Shown: positions 1-7,947 of the stretch, piece after piece
Layout of the letters: each line of letters starts with the position of its first letter
Position numbering within the stretch: position 1 is the first letter of the stretch
Source: Maricaulis sp965242785
GTDB lineage: Bacteria > Pseudomonadota > Alphaproteobacteria > Caulobacterales > Maricaulaceae
Direction of reading: 5' to 3'
Assembly (NCBI GenBank): GCA_965242785.1
Contig: CBDETA010000003.1
Coordinates: forward strand, 1-64,000
Length of the DNA: 64,000 nt
Translations under genes and position numbers: made by a program
Notes under the pieces: generated by a model
The model's database searches: none
What the model was told of the DNA's origin: nothing
Seen by the model: only the letters and a program-made list of their open reading frames with translations

Positions 1-947
1 ACCACGATACGGTGTTTCCGGCCGACAGCCATTTCCAGTCCACCTCCCTGTGGGATGACGACACGCTCAACGGTCCCGGCGTGGCGGACATGAAGGGCGG
101 CATTCTGGTCATGCTGCACGGACTTCTCGGGCTCGAGCGCAGTCCCTGGAAGGACGAGATCGGTGTGGATGTGCTGATCTCACCGGATGAGGAAATCGGC
201 TCTTTGGGTTCAGGACCGATCCTCACCGAACTGGGCGCCGGTGCCGATCTGGGCATGACCTATGAGCCGGCCCTGGCCGATGGCTCTCTGGCGGGCGCCC
301 GCAAAGGCTCCGGCAACTGGTCGCTGAAGGTCTCCGGCCGCGCCGCCCATGCCGGGCGCGAGCATCATCTGGGCCGCAATGCGCTGGCCGCGGCCTGCCA
401 ATTCGGGCTGGGCCTGGATGCGTTGAATGGTCGCCGCGAGGGCGTGACCTTCAACCTGGCCCGGATCGACGGTGGCGGTCCGCCCAATGTGGTGCCGGAC
501 AATGCCGTGGCCCGTTTTAATGTTCGCGTCCAGACCGAGAATGACCGGATCTGGGTCGAGGCCGAACTGGAGCGCCTGGTCGATGAGATCCGGGTGCGCG
601 ACGGGATCGAGGCGGCGTTGCATGGCGGTTTCACCCGACCACCCAAGCCGATGTCACCGGCCAATGCGAAGATGTTTGAATGGACGCGGGCCGCCGGATC
701 GGCGCTGGGTCTGGACATTCGCTGGCAGGACACGGGCGGCGTCTGCGAAGGCAATAATCTGTGGGCCGCCGGTTGTCCCAATGTCGACACGCTGGGTGTG
801 CGTGGCGCTGATATCCATTCCGACCGCGAGATTGTGAAACTGTCCAGCTTTGCCGAGCGGGCCAAGCTGTCGGCAGTGATGCTGATGAAATTTGCCAGAG
901 GCGAGTTCAACGCGCGTGAAGCGCGCGCCCTGGCGCGGGCGCAGTAG
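1..947 (+). CDS. M20 family metallohydrolase (5' truncated by window edge)
   Basis: Zinc-dependent amidohydrolase/carboxypeptidase of the M20 family, close to the carboxypeptidase G2 type. The reading frame is open from base 3 and starts inside the first metal motif (HDTVFPADS), so the start and first His ligand lie outside the window. Visible parts are the bridging-Asp motif GPGVADMKGG, the catalytic Glu pair in SPDEEIGS, the lid/dimerisation domain (RKGSGNWSLKVSGRAAHAG) and the C-terminal His ligand in ADIHSDREI. It ends 29 bp before astA on the same strand. It may belong to the arginine/succinylarginine pathway, for example as a deacylase, but the substrate cannot be read from sequence. 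Confidence 0.85.
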   Translation, partial: HDTVFPADSHFQSTSLWDDDTLNGPGVADMKGGILVMLHGLLGLERSPWKDEIGVDVLISPDEEIGSLGSGPILTELGAGADLGMTYEPALADGSLAGARKGSGNWSLKVSGRAAHAGREHHLGRNALAAACQFGLGLDALNGRREGVTFNLARIDGGGPPNVVPDNAVARFNVRVQTENDRIWVEAELERLVDEIRVRDGIEAALHGGFTRPPKPMSPANAKMFEWTRAAGSALGLDIRWQDTGGVCEGNNLWAAGCPNVDTLGVRGADIHSDREIVKLSSFAERAKLSAVMLMKFARGEFNAREARALARAQ

Positions 948-976
948 TCCGCAACACATCGTTCAGGGGAGAGACC

Positions 977-1993
977 ATGCTGATCGTCCGTGCTGCCAAG
1001 ACGTCGGATATCGACGATCTGGTGCGGCTGTCGCAGGAGGCCGGCACCGGCTTCACATCGCTGGCGGTACCGCCGGAAGTTCTGGCCGAGCGACTGGAAA
1101 AGTCCGAGCGCGCGTTTCGCGCCGAGGACCCGGGCCAGACCGAGGATACCTACCAGCTGATGCTGGAGGACACTGAAAGCGGGCAGATTATCGGCTGTTC
1201 GGCGATCAAGGCGATGGTGGGTGTTTCCAAGCCGTATTGGGACTTCAAGATCATCACCTTGGCCCAGCATTCGGTCGAGGCCGATCGACGCTTCGACATG
1301 CAGGCCATGCTGCTGGTCAATGATTTCGCCGGCGCTTCGGAAGTGGGCACGCTGTTCGTGTCCGAAGCGGGGCGCGGTACGGGGGCCGGGCGACTGGTGG
1401 CCCAGTCGCGCTATCTGCTGATGGCTGCGGATCGCAGCCGTTTCGGCGACCGCGTCCTGGCCGAGCTGCGCGGCGTGGTGAATGATGACGGCTCATCGCC
1501 TTTCTTCGACGCCGTGTCCCGTCCGTTCTTCCGCATGGATTTCGACGATGCGGACCGGTTGAGTGCGGCGACGGACAACCAGTTCATCCTCGATCTGGGA
1601 CCGCAGCACCTGATCTATCTGGACCTGCTGCCGCCTGACGTGCGCGAGGTCATCGGCAAGCCGCACCCGCAAGGCGAGGGCGCCTATAACCTGCTGCTGT
1701 GGGAAGGCTTCCATTATGACCGCTATGTCGACATTTTCGACGGCGGTCCGCTGGTGTCGACCTGGACGGAAAATGTGCGCACGCTGCGCGAAAGCCGTGA
1801 AGTGACCGTCCGCTCGTCTTCGGCGCCGGGCAGTGCAGAAGGCATTCTCTCCACGGACCGTTTCCCGGATTTCCGCACCTGCCAGGTGCAGGGCGTCGAT
1901 GATGGTGACGTGCTGGGGATTTCGGTCGAGGTGATGCAGGCCATGGACCTGCAGGAGGGCGAGAAGGCCCGTTTCTGGCGACGCAAGAGGTAA
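977..1993 (+). CDS. astA: arginine N-succinyltransferase
   Basis: First enzyme of the arginine succinyltransferase (AST) pathway: succinyl-CoA + L-arginine gives N2-succinylarginine, in the cytoplasm. The 338-aa protein has the usual AstA length and N-terminus (MLIVRAAKTSDIDDL) and aligns by eye with the family throughout (EVGTLFVSEAGRGTGAGRL, FHYDRYVDIFDGGP). A GGGGAG ribosome binding site lies 5 bp before the ATG. It is followed 4 bp later by astD, and astB overlaps astD, so astA-astD-astB is one operon. Only one AstA subunit is encoded here, whereas some Pseudomonas have two. astC and astE are not in the window. Confidence 0.95.
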   Translation: MLIVRAAKTSDIDDLVRLSQEAGTGFTSLAVPPEVLAERLEKSERAFRAEDPGQTEDTYQLMLEDTESGQIIGCSAIKAMVGVSKPYWDFKIITLAQHSVEADRRFDMQAMLLVNDFAGASEVGTLFVSEAGRGTGAGRLVAQSRYLLMAADRSRFGDRVLAELRGVVNDDGSSPFFDAVSRPFFRMDFDDADRLSAATDNQFILDLGPQHLIYLDLLPPDVREVIGKPHPQGEGAYNLLLWEGFHYDRYVDIFDGGPLVSTWTENVRTLRESREVTVRSSSAPGSAEGILSTDRFPDFRTCQVQGVDDGDVLGISVEVMQAMDLQEGEKARFWRRKR

Positions 1994-1997
1994 TCCG

Positions 1998-3446
1998 ATG
2001 CTGTTGATCAATGGACAGTGGCGCGAGGGCGCCGGAACGCAATTCGTCTCTCACAACCCGGCCGATGACAGCGTGGTCTGGCAGGGCCAGAGCGCCAGCC
2101 CGGCCGATGTCGATGCGGCCTTCACGGCGGCTCGCAACGCGTTTCCGGCCTGGGGCCGGGCGCCGCTGGCCGAACGCATTGCCGTGGTCGAGCGCTACAA
2201 GGCCGAGCTGGAGACCCGCAAGGCCGATATGGCCGAGCTGATCTCGCAGGAGACCGGCAAGCCGCGCTGGGAGGGGCTCGCCGAGGCCGGCGCCATGATC
2301 GGCAAAATCGACATCTCGCTGAAGGCTTTCCAGGAGCGCACGTCCGGCCACCAGGCCGAGACCGCTTTCGGCTATGCCCGTCTGGCACACAAGCCGTTGG
2401 GCGTGATGTTCGTGCTGGGCCCGTACAACTTCCCCGGCCACCTTCCCAATGGTCACATCGTGCCGGCACTGATCGCCGGCAATACGATCGTTTTCAAACC
2501 GTCCGAGATCACGCCGGGTGTCGGCGAGGCCATGGTGCAGGCCTGGCAGGCGGCCGGCCTGCCCGATGGCGTGCTCAACCTGGTCCAGGGCGCGCGCGAG
2601 ACCGGGGCTGCGGCCCTTGACCATGCCGCGCTGGACGGCGTGCTGTTCACGGGCTCCTGGGGCACGGGCAAGTTCATCCACGAGAAATTTGCCGGCCGGA
2701 CCGGCGTTCAGCTGGCGCTGGAGATGGGCGGCAACAATCCACTCGTTGTCTGGGATGCCGAGGATGCCGAAGCCGCTGCGCGCATTGCCGTGCACTCCGC
2801 CTATGTCACCGCCGGCCAGCGCTGTTCCTGCGCGCGCCGCCTGATCTTGCCGGAAGGCCCGGCCGGTGAGGCCGTGATCGACGCGATTGTGCGCATTGCC
2901 GGTGAGCTGAGCATCGGTCGCTGGGATGATGCGGACGAGCCCTTCATCGGACCGCTGGTCTCGGCCCGGGCCGCTCAGGGTGTGCTTGACGCCCAGGCGG
3001 ACCTGGTCCGCCGTGGGGCCAAACCGATCCGGGAAGTGTCCCGTGTGCCCGAGCTGGGTGACGCCTTCCTGCGTCCCGGCCTGCTGGATGTCACCGGGGT
3101 CGACGTGCCGGACGAGGAAGTCTTCGGTCCGATGCTGCAGGTCACGCGTGTGGCCAGTTTCGATGACGCCATCGCGGCCGCCAATGATACCGCCTACGGC
3201 CTGTCGGCCGGGCTGGTCTCGGATGATGAAGCCCTGTGGGACCGGTTCTGGGTCGAGGCCCGGGCCGGCATCGTCAACTGGAACCGGCCGACCTGCGGCG
3301 CAGCATCCAACATGCCGTTCGGCGGTCCCGGCCAATCGGGCAATCTGCGGCCGAGCGCCTACTACGCGGCCGATTACTGCGCCTATCCGGTCGCCACGCA
3401 GGCAGCGACCAAGCCGGAGCGCATGGCGGTCAAGGGAGTGGATTGA
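1998..3446 (+). CDS. astD: N-succinylglutamate 5-semialdehyde dehydrogenase
   Basis: NAD-dependent aldehyde dehydrogenase superfamily member that oxidises succinylglutamate semialdehyde to succinylglutamate, the fourth AST step. It is 482 aa. The catalytic Glu is at about residue 242 (LEMGGNNPLV) and the catalytic Cys at about 276 (AGQRCSCARR). The Rossmann motif is LFTGSWGTGKFIH. AstD rather than a generic ALDH is supported by the start (MLLINGQWREGAG), the GPYNFPGHLPNGHIVPALIAGN segment and the position between astA and astB. Its stop overlaps the astB start (TGATG), indicating translational coupling. Confidence 0.95.
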   Translation: MLLINGQWREGAGTQFVSHNPADDSVVWQGQSASPADVDAAFTAARNAFPAWGRAPLAERIAVVERYKAELETRKADMAELISQETGKPRWEGLAEAGAMIGKIDISLKAFQERTSGHQAETAFGYARLAHKPLGVMFVLGPYNFPGHLPNGHIVPALIAGNTIVFKPSEITPGVGEAMVQAWQAAGLPDGVLNLVQGARETGAAALDHAALDGVLFTGSWGTGKFIHEKFAGRTGVQLALEMGGNNPLVVWDAEDAEAAARIAVHSAYVTAGQRCSCARRLILPEGPAGEAVIDAIVRIAGELSIGRWDDADEPFIGPLVSARAAQGVLDAQADLVRRGAKPIREVSRVPELGDAFLRPGLLDVTGVDVPDEEVFGPMLQVTRVASFDDAIAAANDTAYGLSAGLVSDDEALWDRFWVEARAGIVNWNRPTCGAASNMPFGGPGQSGNLRPSAYYAADYCAYPVATQAATKPERMAVKGVD

Positions 3447-4789
3447 TGGTGCTGGCACGCGAAGCGAATTTCGACGGCCTGGTCGGGCCGACGCATAATT
3501 ATGGCGGCCTGTCCGAAGGCAATCTGGCTTCCTCGCGCAATGAGGGCCTGGTGTCCTCGCCGCGCGCCGGTGTCCTGGAAGGCCTGGCCAAGATGAAGCG
3601 CCTGGCTGATAGTGGCCTGGTGCAGGGCCTGATCCCGCCGCACGAGCGTCCCTATCTGCCGCTCTTGCGCCGGGCCGGGTTCTCCGGAACCGATGCCGCG
3701 GTTATCGAGGCGGCCTGGAGGAACGCGCCCGGTCTTCTGCGCAAGGCCTGTTCCGCTTCACCGATGTGGGCCGCCAATGCCGCGACCGTCTCGCCGTCGG
3801 CCGATACAGCTGACGGGCGGCTGCACTTCACGCCGGCCAATCTTCTGACCACGCTGCACCGGTCCATCGAGGGCGAGCAGACCCGCCGGGCCCTGCAATG
3901 GGCCTTTCCCGATCCGGACCGGTTCGCCGTGCATGACGTCCTGCCGGCCCAACCCGACTTTGCCGATGAAGGCGCCGCCAATCATGTCCGCCTATGCGCC
4001 GAGCAGGGTGGCGAAGGCGTTGAGATCTTTGTCTATGGCCGCACAGCGGACGAAGCCTGGAGCGGCAAGTTTCCTGCCCGGCAGACGCTGGAAGCCTGCC
4101 AGGCCGTGGCCCGCTCGCACGGGCTGGATCCCCGCCGAACGGTTTTCATCCGACAGTCGCCCGAGGCCATCGATGCCGGTGCCTTCCACAATGATGTGGT
4201 CTGCGTGGGCACGCGCACGACGCTGTTCTTCCACGAACTGGCCTTTGCCGATCGCGACGGCGCGCTGGATGACATCCGCCGGGCGGCGGACGGCCTTTTC
4301 GAGCCGGACTTTGTTGAAGTGCCGCAGGCCGAGGTGCCGATCGGGGACGCCATCACCTCCTATCTCTTCAATTCCCAGCTGCTGGAATGGCCGGGCGAAG
4401 ACCGTCTGGTGCTGATCGCGCCGAAAGAGACCGAAGAGACAGAGACGACGCGGAGCTATTGCGAAGCGATGACCTCGGGCAATGGCCCGATTGGCCGCGT
4501 CGAGTTTGTCGAGGTGCGCCAGTCCATGCGCAATGGTGGCGGCCCGGCGTGCCTGCGGCTGCGCGTGGTTCTGACTGAGGCCGAGCAGGCCGCCGTCACA
4601 CCGTCTGCGCTGATGTCGGATGCCCTCTATCCCAAGCTTGTCGCCTGGGCAAAGAAGCATTACCGCGAAAGCCTGGGCCCCAATGACCTCGCCGATCCGG
4701 CGCTTCTGGTCGAGAGCCGCGAGGCGCTGGACGCGTTGACCGGGATCCTGGGCCTCGGTCAGAACTATTATCCGTTCCAGCAAAACTGA
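3446..4789 (+). CDS. astB: N-succinylarginine dihydrolase
   Basis: Second AST enzyme: splits N2-succinylarginine into succinylornithine, CO2 and two ammonia. The 447-aa protein has the family start (ANFDGLVGPTHNYGGLSEGN). The catalytic His is at about residue 248 (DAGAFHNDVVCVG) and the nucleophilic Cys at about 369 (NGGGPACLRLRV), both characteristic of this pentein-fold hydrolase. I chose the ATG that overlaps the astD stop; the same frame is open further upstream but only over astD. It is the last gene of the ast operon. Gene order A-D-B differs from the enterobacterial astCADBE order. Confidence 0.95.
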   Translation: MVLAREANFDGLVGPTHNYGGLSEGNLASSRNEGLVSSPRAGVLEGLAKMKRLADSGLVQGLIPPHERPYLPLLRRAGFSGTDAAVIEAAWRNAPGLLRKACSASPMWAANAATVSPSADTADGRLHFTPANLLTTLHRSIEGEQTRRALQWAFPDPDRFAVHDVLPAQPDFADEGAANHVRLCAEQGGEGVEIFVYGRTADEAWSGKFPARQTLEACQAVARSHGLDPRRTVFIRQSPEAIDAGAFHNDVVCVGTRTTLFFHELAFADRDGALDDIRRAADGLFEPDFVEVPQAEVPIGDAITSYLFNSQLLEWPGEDRLVLIAPKETEETETTRSYCEAMTSGNGPIGRVEFVEVRQSMRNGGGPACLRLRVVLTEAEQAAVTPSALMSDALYPKLVAWAKKHYRESLGPNDLADPALLVESREALDALTGILGLGQNYYPFQQN

Positions 4790-4886
4790 GATTGTCACAC
4801 CGAGCGCGGTTTTGCCGTCGCACTATCCAAAGCGGGAAATCGTGATAGTTTGCGCGCTTCGAATTGCCGGGGAGGGGCAATTGGGT

Positions 4887-5324
4887 GTGAATGAGCGTGT
4901 CACCGTTGTCCTGGTGGACGACGATCCGGACGAACATTTTCTCTTCAAGGCCGACCTTGAAGACGCCGGTGTGCGCTTTGAATTCGAAGCTTTCACGCGT
5001 CCCGAGGATGCGCTGCTCTGGCTGCGGGCGGCCGCCGGCCGTCCGGTCCTGCTGCTGACCGATCTCTCACTGGGCGGGCATGACGCCATGGCCTTCATCG
5101 CCTCGGCACAAGGGCTGCTGGGCGATGGTGCGATGGGTGTCTATTCCGGCACCCGCAATCCGGAAGTCGAGGCGAAATGCCGCGAGGCCGGTGCCTGCTT
5201 CTACATCGTCAAGCCGGTGACCCGCAAAGCGTTCGAGGATGTGATTGCCGGGGTGACCGGCCTCACCTTCAATGCCGAAGACGACGGTCTACACCTGGTC
5301 AGCGGCGGCAGCGCCGCCGCCTAG
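4887..5324 (+). CDS. stand-alone response-regulator receiver protein
   Basis: Single-domain CheY-like receiver of about 145 aa with no output domain. Visible residues are the acidic pocket (VVLVDDDPDEHF), the phosphoacceptor Asp in LLTDLSLGG, the switch Ser/Thr in GVYSGTRNP and the invariant Lys in YIVKPVTRKAF. I start it at the GTG at 4887, with GGGGAGGGG about 9 bp upstream; TTG 4881 is an alternative. A longer frame from 4812 has no ribosome binding site. It lies about 97 bp after astB and its stop overlaps the stop of the convergent phhA gene by 4 bp (CTAG). Its partner kinase is not apparent nearby. Confidence 0.85.
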   Translation: MNERVTVVLVDDDPDEHFLFKADLEDAGVRFEFEAFTRPEDALLWLRAAAGRPVLLLTDLSLGGHDAMAFIASAQGLLGDGAMGVYSGTRNPEVEAKCREAGACFYIVKPVTRKAFEDVIAGVTGLTFNAEDDGLHLVSGGSAAA

Positions 5325-6202
5325 ACAGCCTTGGCTTTTGCCGTCAGTCCGCCCGCCATGGCATATTCCTGGCTGCCGCGATTATAGACCCGGTCTCCTT
5401 CGGCCACATCAGAAGCCTTGTACTCCGGCAGGTCCGGCAGACGCTCGTAGAGCGGGGCGAAGTCGGCATAGGTGGCTTCCATCAGCTCGTCATAGCTGTC
5501 GATGACGAAATAGGTCTGCTGGAAATCATCATAGCGGTAGTCGGTGCGCATGATCCGTTCCAGATCGAAATGGATCCGGTTGGGGGATCGGGCCTCGAGG
5601 GCAAAGATCGATTCCGATTTCGAGGACACGATGCCGGCACCGTAGATGCGGCGGCCTTCCGGCGTGTTGATCAGCCCGAATTCGACCGTATACCAGTACA
5701 GACGCGCCATGTTCTTGATGGTGTCGAACTCCAGCGAGCGCAGCCCGCCCTGGCCATAGGCCTGCATGTAGTCGGCAAAGACCGGCTGGGTCAGAAGCGG
5801 CACATGACCGAAGACATCATGGAAGATGTCCGGCTCGGGCAGGTAGTCCAGCTTTTCGCCATCGCGGATGAAACGACCGGACACGAAGCGGCGATTGGCC
5901 AGGTGTTCGTAGAATTCCTTTTCCGGGATCAGGCCCGGAACCGTCACGACCGTCCAGCCGGTGAGCTTTTCCAGCTTCTCGTTGACGCGGCGAAAGTCAG
6001 GAATGCCGCCCTCATTGAGGTTCAGCAAGTCCAGCCCGCGGAAGTGTTCGGGCGCGGCGCGGCCCTGCAGCACCGACATCTGGCGTTCGTAAAGCGTGGT
6101 CCAGATGCCGTGCTCCTCGGCGGAGTAGCGCTCCCACATCTGGTCGATGGTAAAGTCGGCGGCGGGCGTCTGTTCCGCCACGACGGGGTCGTTGACTGGC
6201 AT
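5321..6202 (-). CDS. phhA: phenylalanine 4-hydroxylase
   Basis: Iron- and pterin-dependent monooxygenase converting L-Phe to L-Tyr. The 293-aa bacterial monofunctional form has the two His ligands in FHDVFGHVPLL and the Glu ligand in YWYTVEFGL, plus the substrate-pocket segment YGAGIVSSKSES. The start is set by GGAGG 6 bp before the ATG at 6202; a longer frame to 6310 lacks such a site. There is no regulatory ACT domain, as expected for bacterial enzymes. No pterin recycling (phhB) or tyrosine degradation genes are next to it. Confidence 0.95.
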   Translation of the reverse strand: MPVNDPVVAEQTPAADFTIDQMWERYSAEEHGIWTTLYERQMSVLQGRAAPEHFRGLDLLNLNEGGIPDFRRVNEKLEKLTGWTVVTVPGLIPEKEFYEHLANRRFVSGRFIRDGEKLDYLPEPDIFHDVFGHVPLLTQPVFADYMQAYGQGGLRSLEFDTIKNMARLYWYTVEFGLINTPEGRRIYGAGIVSSKSESIFALEARSPNRIHFDLERIMRTDYRYDDFQQTYFVIDSYDELMEATYADFAPLYERLPDLPEYKASDVAEGDRVYNRGSQEYAMAGGLTAKAKAV

Positions 6203-6299
6203 GTCAGCCTCCGGTGGCTGGATAGTTTCATTTGCAACTAAATATACGCCTGATTTGGCCGTCACCCAAGGGGTGGTTTCAGCGTGCTTCCACAAGCAA

Positions 6300-6329
6300 G
6301 GCCGGCCCACCCATCAGGGAGGACCGGCC
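6300..6329 (-). terminator. possible terminator hairpin after the crystallin-repeat gene
   Basis: A 9-bp stem with one G:U/A:C position (GGCCGGCCC against GGACCGGCC) lies 21 bp downstream of the stop of the 6351-7835 gene. The following T-rich tract is weak (TTGCTTG), so efficiency is uncertain. Confidence 0.4.
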
Positions 6330-6350
6330 TGCCAGCCGCGTGACGCGAAA

Positions 6351-7835
6351 TCAGTAACGATCGAGACGGCGCAGGGAGGAGACCTCGCGGCTCAGGCCGC
6401 GCAGGTGAGCAACATCGCCAGAGACTTCCTCGCAGCGGCCGCGGAAGTCGGAGTCCTCGCAGATCAGCCAGCGCTGGCCGCGCGGAATCTCGATGCTCAT
6501 CGCCTGGTCGTTGAAGCCGTAGCGCTGCAGATTGTAAACGTCATCATCGATGCGGATCGAGCGGCCGTTGAAGCCGGGGGCGTCGTAGAGCACGACATCG
6601 CGGTATCCACCGCCCCAGCCACCGCCGCCGCCATTCCACGGACCGCCCAGCGGGCGCAGCGAGGAAATGGTGTTGCGCAGGCGATAGCGGCCCAGATCGC
6701 GCTCATCATCGCCGATCTCCTCGCAGCGGCCGCGGAAGTGCGAGTCCTCGCAGACCAGCCAGCGTTCGCCGCGAGCGATCTGGATGCTCGCCGCCATGTC
6801 ATTGAAGCGGTACTGGCGCAGATCCGTGACCTCCGTGTCGATCTCGACACGCTGGCCGGAGAAGTTCGTGCCCTGATACAGCATCACGCCGTGGCGCGGG
6901 CCATACCCCCAACCGCCACCCGGACGGCCACCGCCATCCCAGCGATTATCCACCTGACGCAGGGATGTCACGCGATTGCGCAGGCCCAGCTGGCCCAGGT
7001 CGCGCACTTCACCTTCCACGCGCTGGCAGCGGCCACGCATATAGTCGTCCTCGCAGATCACCCAGGTCTCGCCGCGGGCGACGATCAGGCTGTCGGCGCG
7101 GTCGTTGAAGCCCAGGCTCTGCAGATTGTCGACATCGCGGGAGATATCGACGCGCTGGCCGGAGAAGTTCTGCCCGTCATAGAGGAAGACGCCCGAACGC
7201 GGACGGTCATTGCCACCGCCATGACCCGGCCGGGAGCCGTAGTCCGGCTCGGCCGACGAGATCTGCGCCGCCATGCCGCCGCCGATATGAGGCAGGTCGC
7301 CATCGACCTGCATGCAGGCGCCGCCATAGTTGGCGTGCTGGCAGACACGCCAGGCGCGGCGACCGGAGTGCCGGATCGAGCGGGCTTCGTCGTTGAAATT
7401 GTACTGGCGCAGATCGGTCGCCGCGACGGTGAGGGTCACGGAGCGGCCGGTATAGTTGGCGCCGGAATAGAGGGTGATGGCTTCACCGCCGGGATGCCCG
7501 CCACCCGGGCCACCGGAGTGACGGCCGGCCGGGCGCAGCGAGGTGATCTGGTCATTCATCCGGCCCAGGCTGGGCTGGTCCGAGGCGTGGGTGATGCAGG
7601 TGCCGTTATAGTCATCATGCTGGCACAGCTCCCACTCGCCGCGCACGACGCGGAAGGAGGAGGCCCGGTCATTGAATCGCATGGATTGCAGATTGCGCAC
7701 ATCGCCGGTCACGCGGACCTGCTGGCCGGTATAGTTGGGGCCGTCATACAGGATGATTTCCTGTGCCGACGCCGCCGTGCCCAGACCGGCTGCCGCCAGA
7801 AGGGCGGCTGAAACGAGTGCCTTGCCAATGAACAT
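6351..7835 (-). CDS. secreted protein with five beta/gamma-crystallin-like domains
   Basis: Predicted exported 494-aa protein. A signal peptide (residues 1-24, cut after ASA) is followed by five domains of about 75-85 aa joined by Gly/His/Pro-rich linkers. Each domain opens with a crystallin-type motif (YDGPNYTGQQV, YSGANYTGRSV, YDGQNFSGQRV, YQGTNFSGQRV, YDAPGFNGRSI), carries a Cys pair in the second half (CEDSHFRGRC type) and ends in a variant of ITSLRP. The paired Cys probably form a disulfide in each domain. The family includes Ca-binding crystallins and I36-type peptidase inhibitors, and sequence alone does not say which activity applies. AGGGAG precedes the ATG. It is monocistronic as far as can be seen. 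Confidence 0.8.
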   Translation of the reverse strand: MFIGKALVSAALLAAAGLGTAASAQEIILYDGPNYTGQQVRVTGDVRNLQSMRFNDRASSFRVVRGEWELCQHDDYNGTCITHASDQPSLGRMNDQITSLRPAGRHSGGPGGGHPGGEAITLYSGANYTGRSVTLTVAATDLRQYNFNDEARSIRHSGRRAWRVCQHANYGGACMQVDGDLPHIGGGMAAQISSAEPDYGSRPGHGGGNDRPRSGVFLYDGQNFSGQRVDISRDVDNLQSLGFNDRADSLIVARGETWVICEDDYMRGRCQRVEGEVRDLGQLGLRNRVTSLRQVDNRWDGGGRPGGGWGYGPRHGVMLYQGTNFSGQRVEIDTEVTDLRQYRFNDMAASIQIARGERWLVCEDSHFRGRCEEIGDDERDLGRYRLRNTISSLRPLGGPWNGGGGGWGGGYRDVVLYDAPGFNGRSIRIDDDVYNLQRYGFNDQAMSIEIPRGQRWLICEDSDFRGRCEEVSGDVAHLRGLSREVSSLRRLDRY

Positions 7836-7947
7836 GATCGAACTCCCTGCATATTCCGGGTTGCTGTCCGTGTCAGGCCTAACCCCCGGAGCCTGAATGA
7901 TCCCGGATCGGCCGGTTCATCCATCATTCATCGGCTGCGCCTTGTGT

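Noticed and set aside
1650..3458. 602-aa open frame antisense to astD
   Set aside because: No family features; astD on the plus strand is intact with its catalytic residues.
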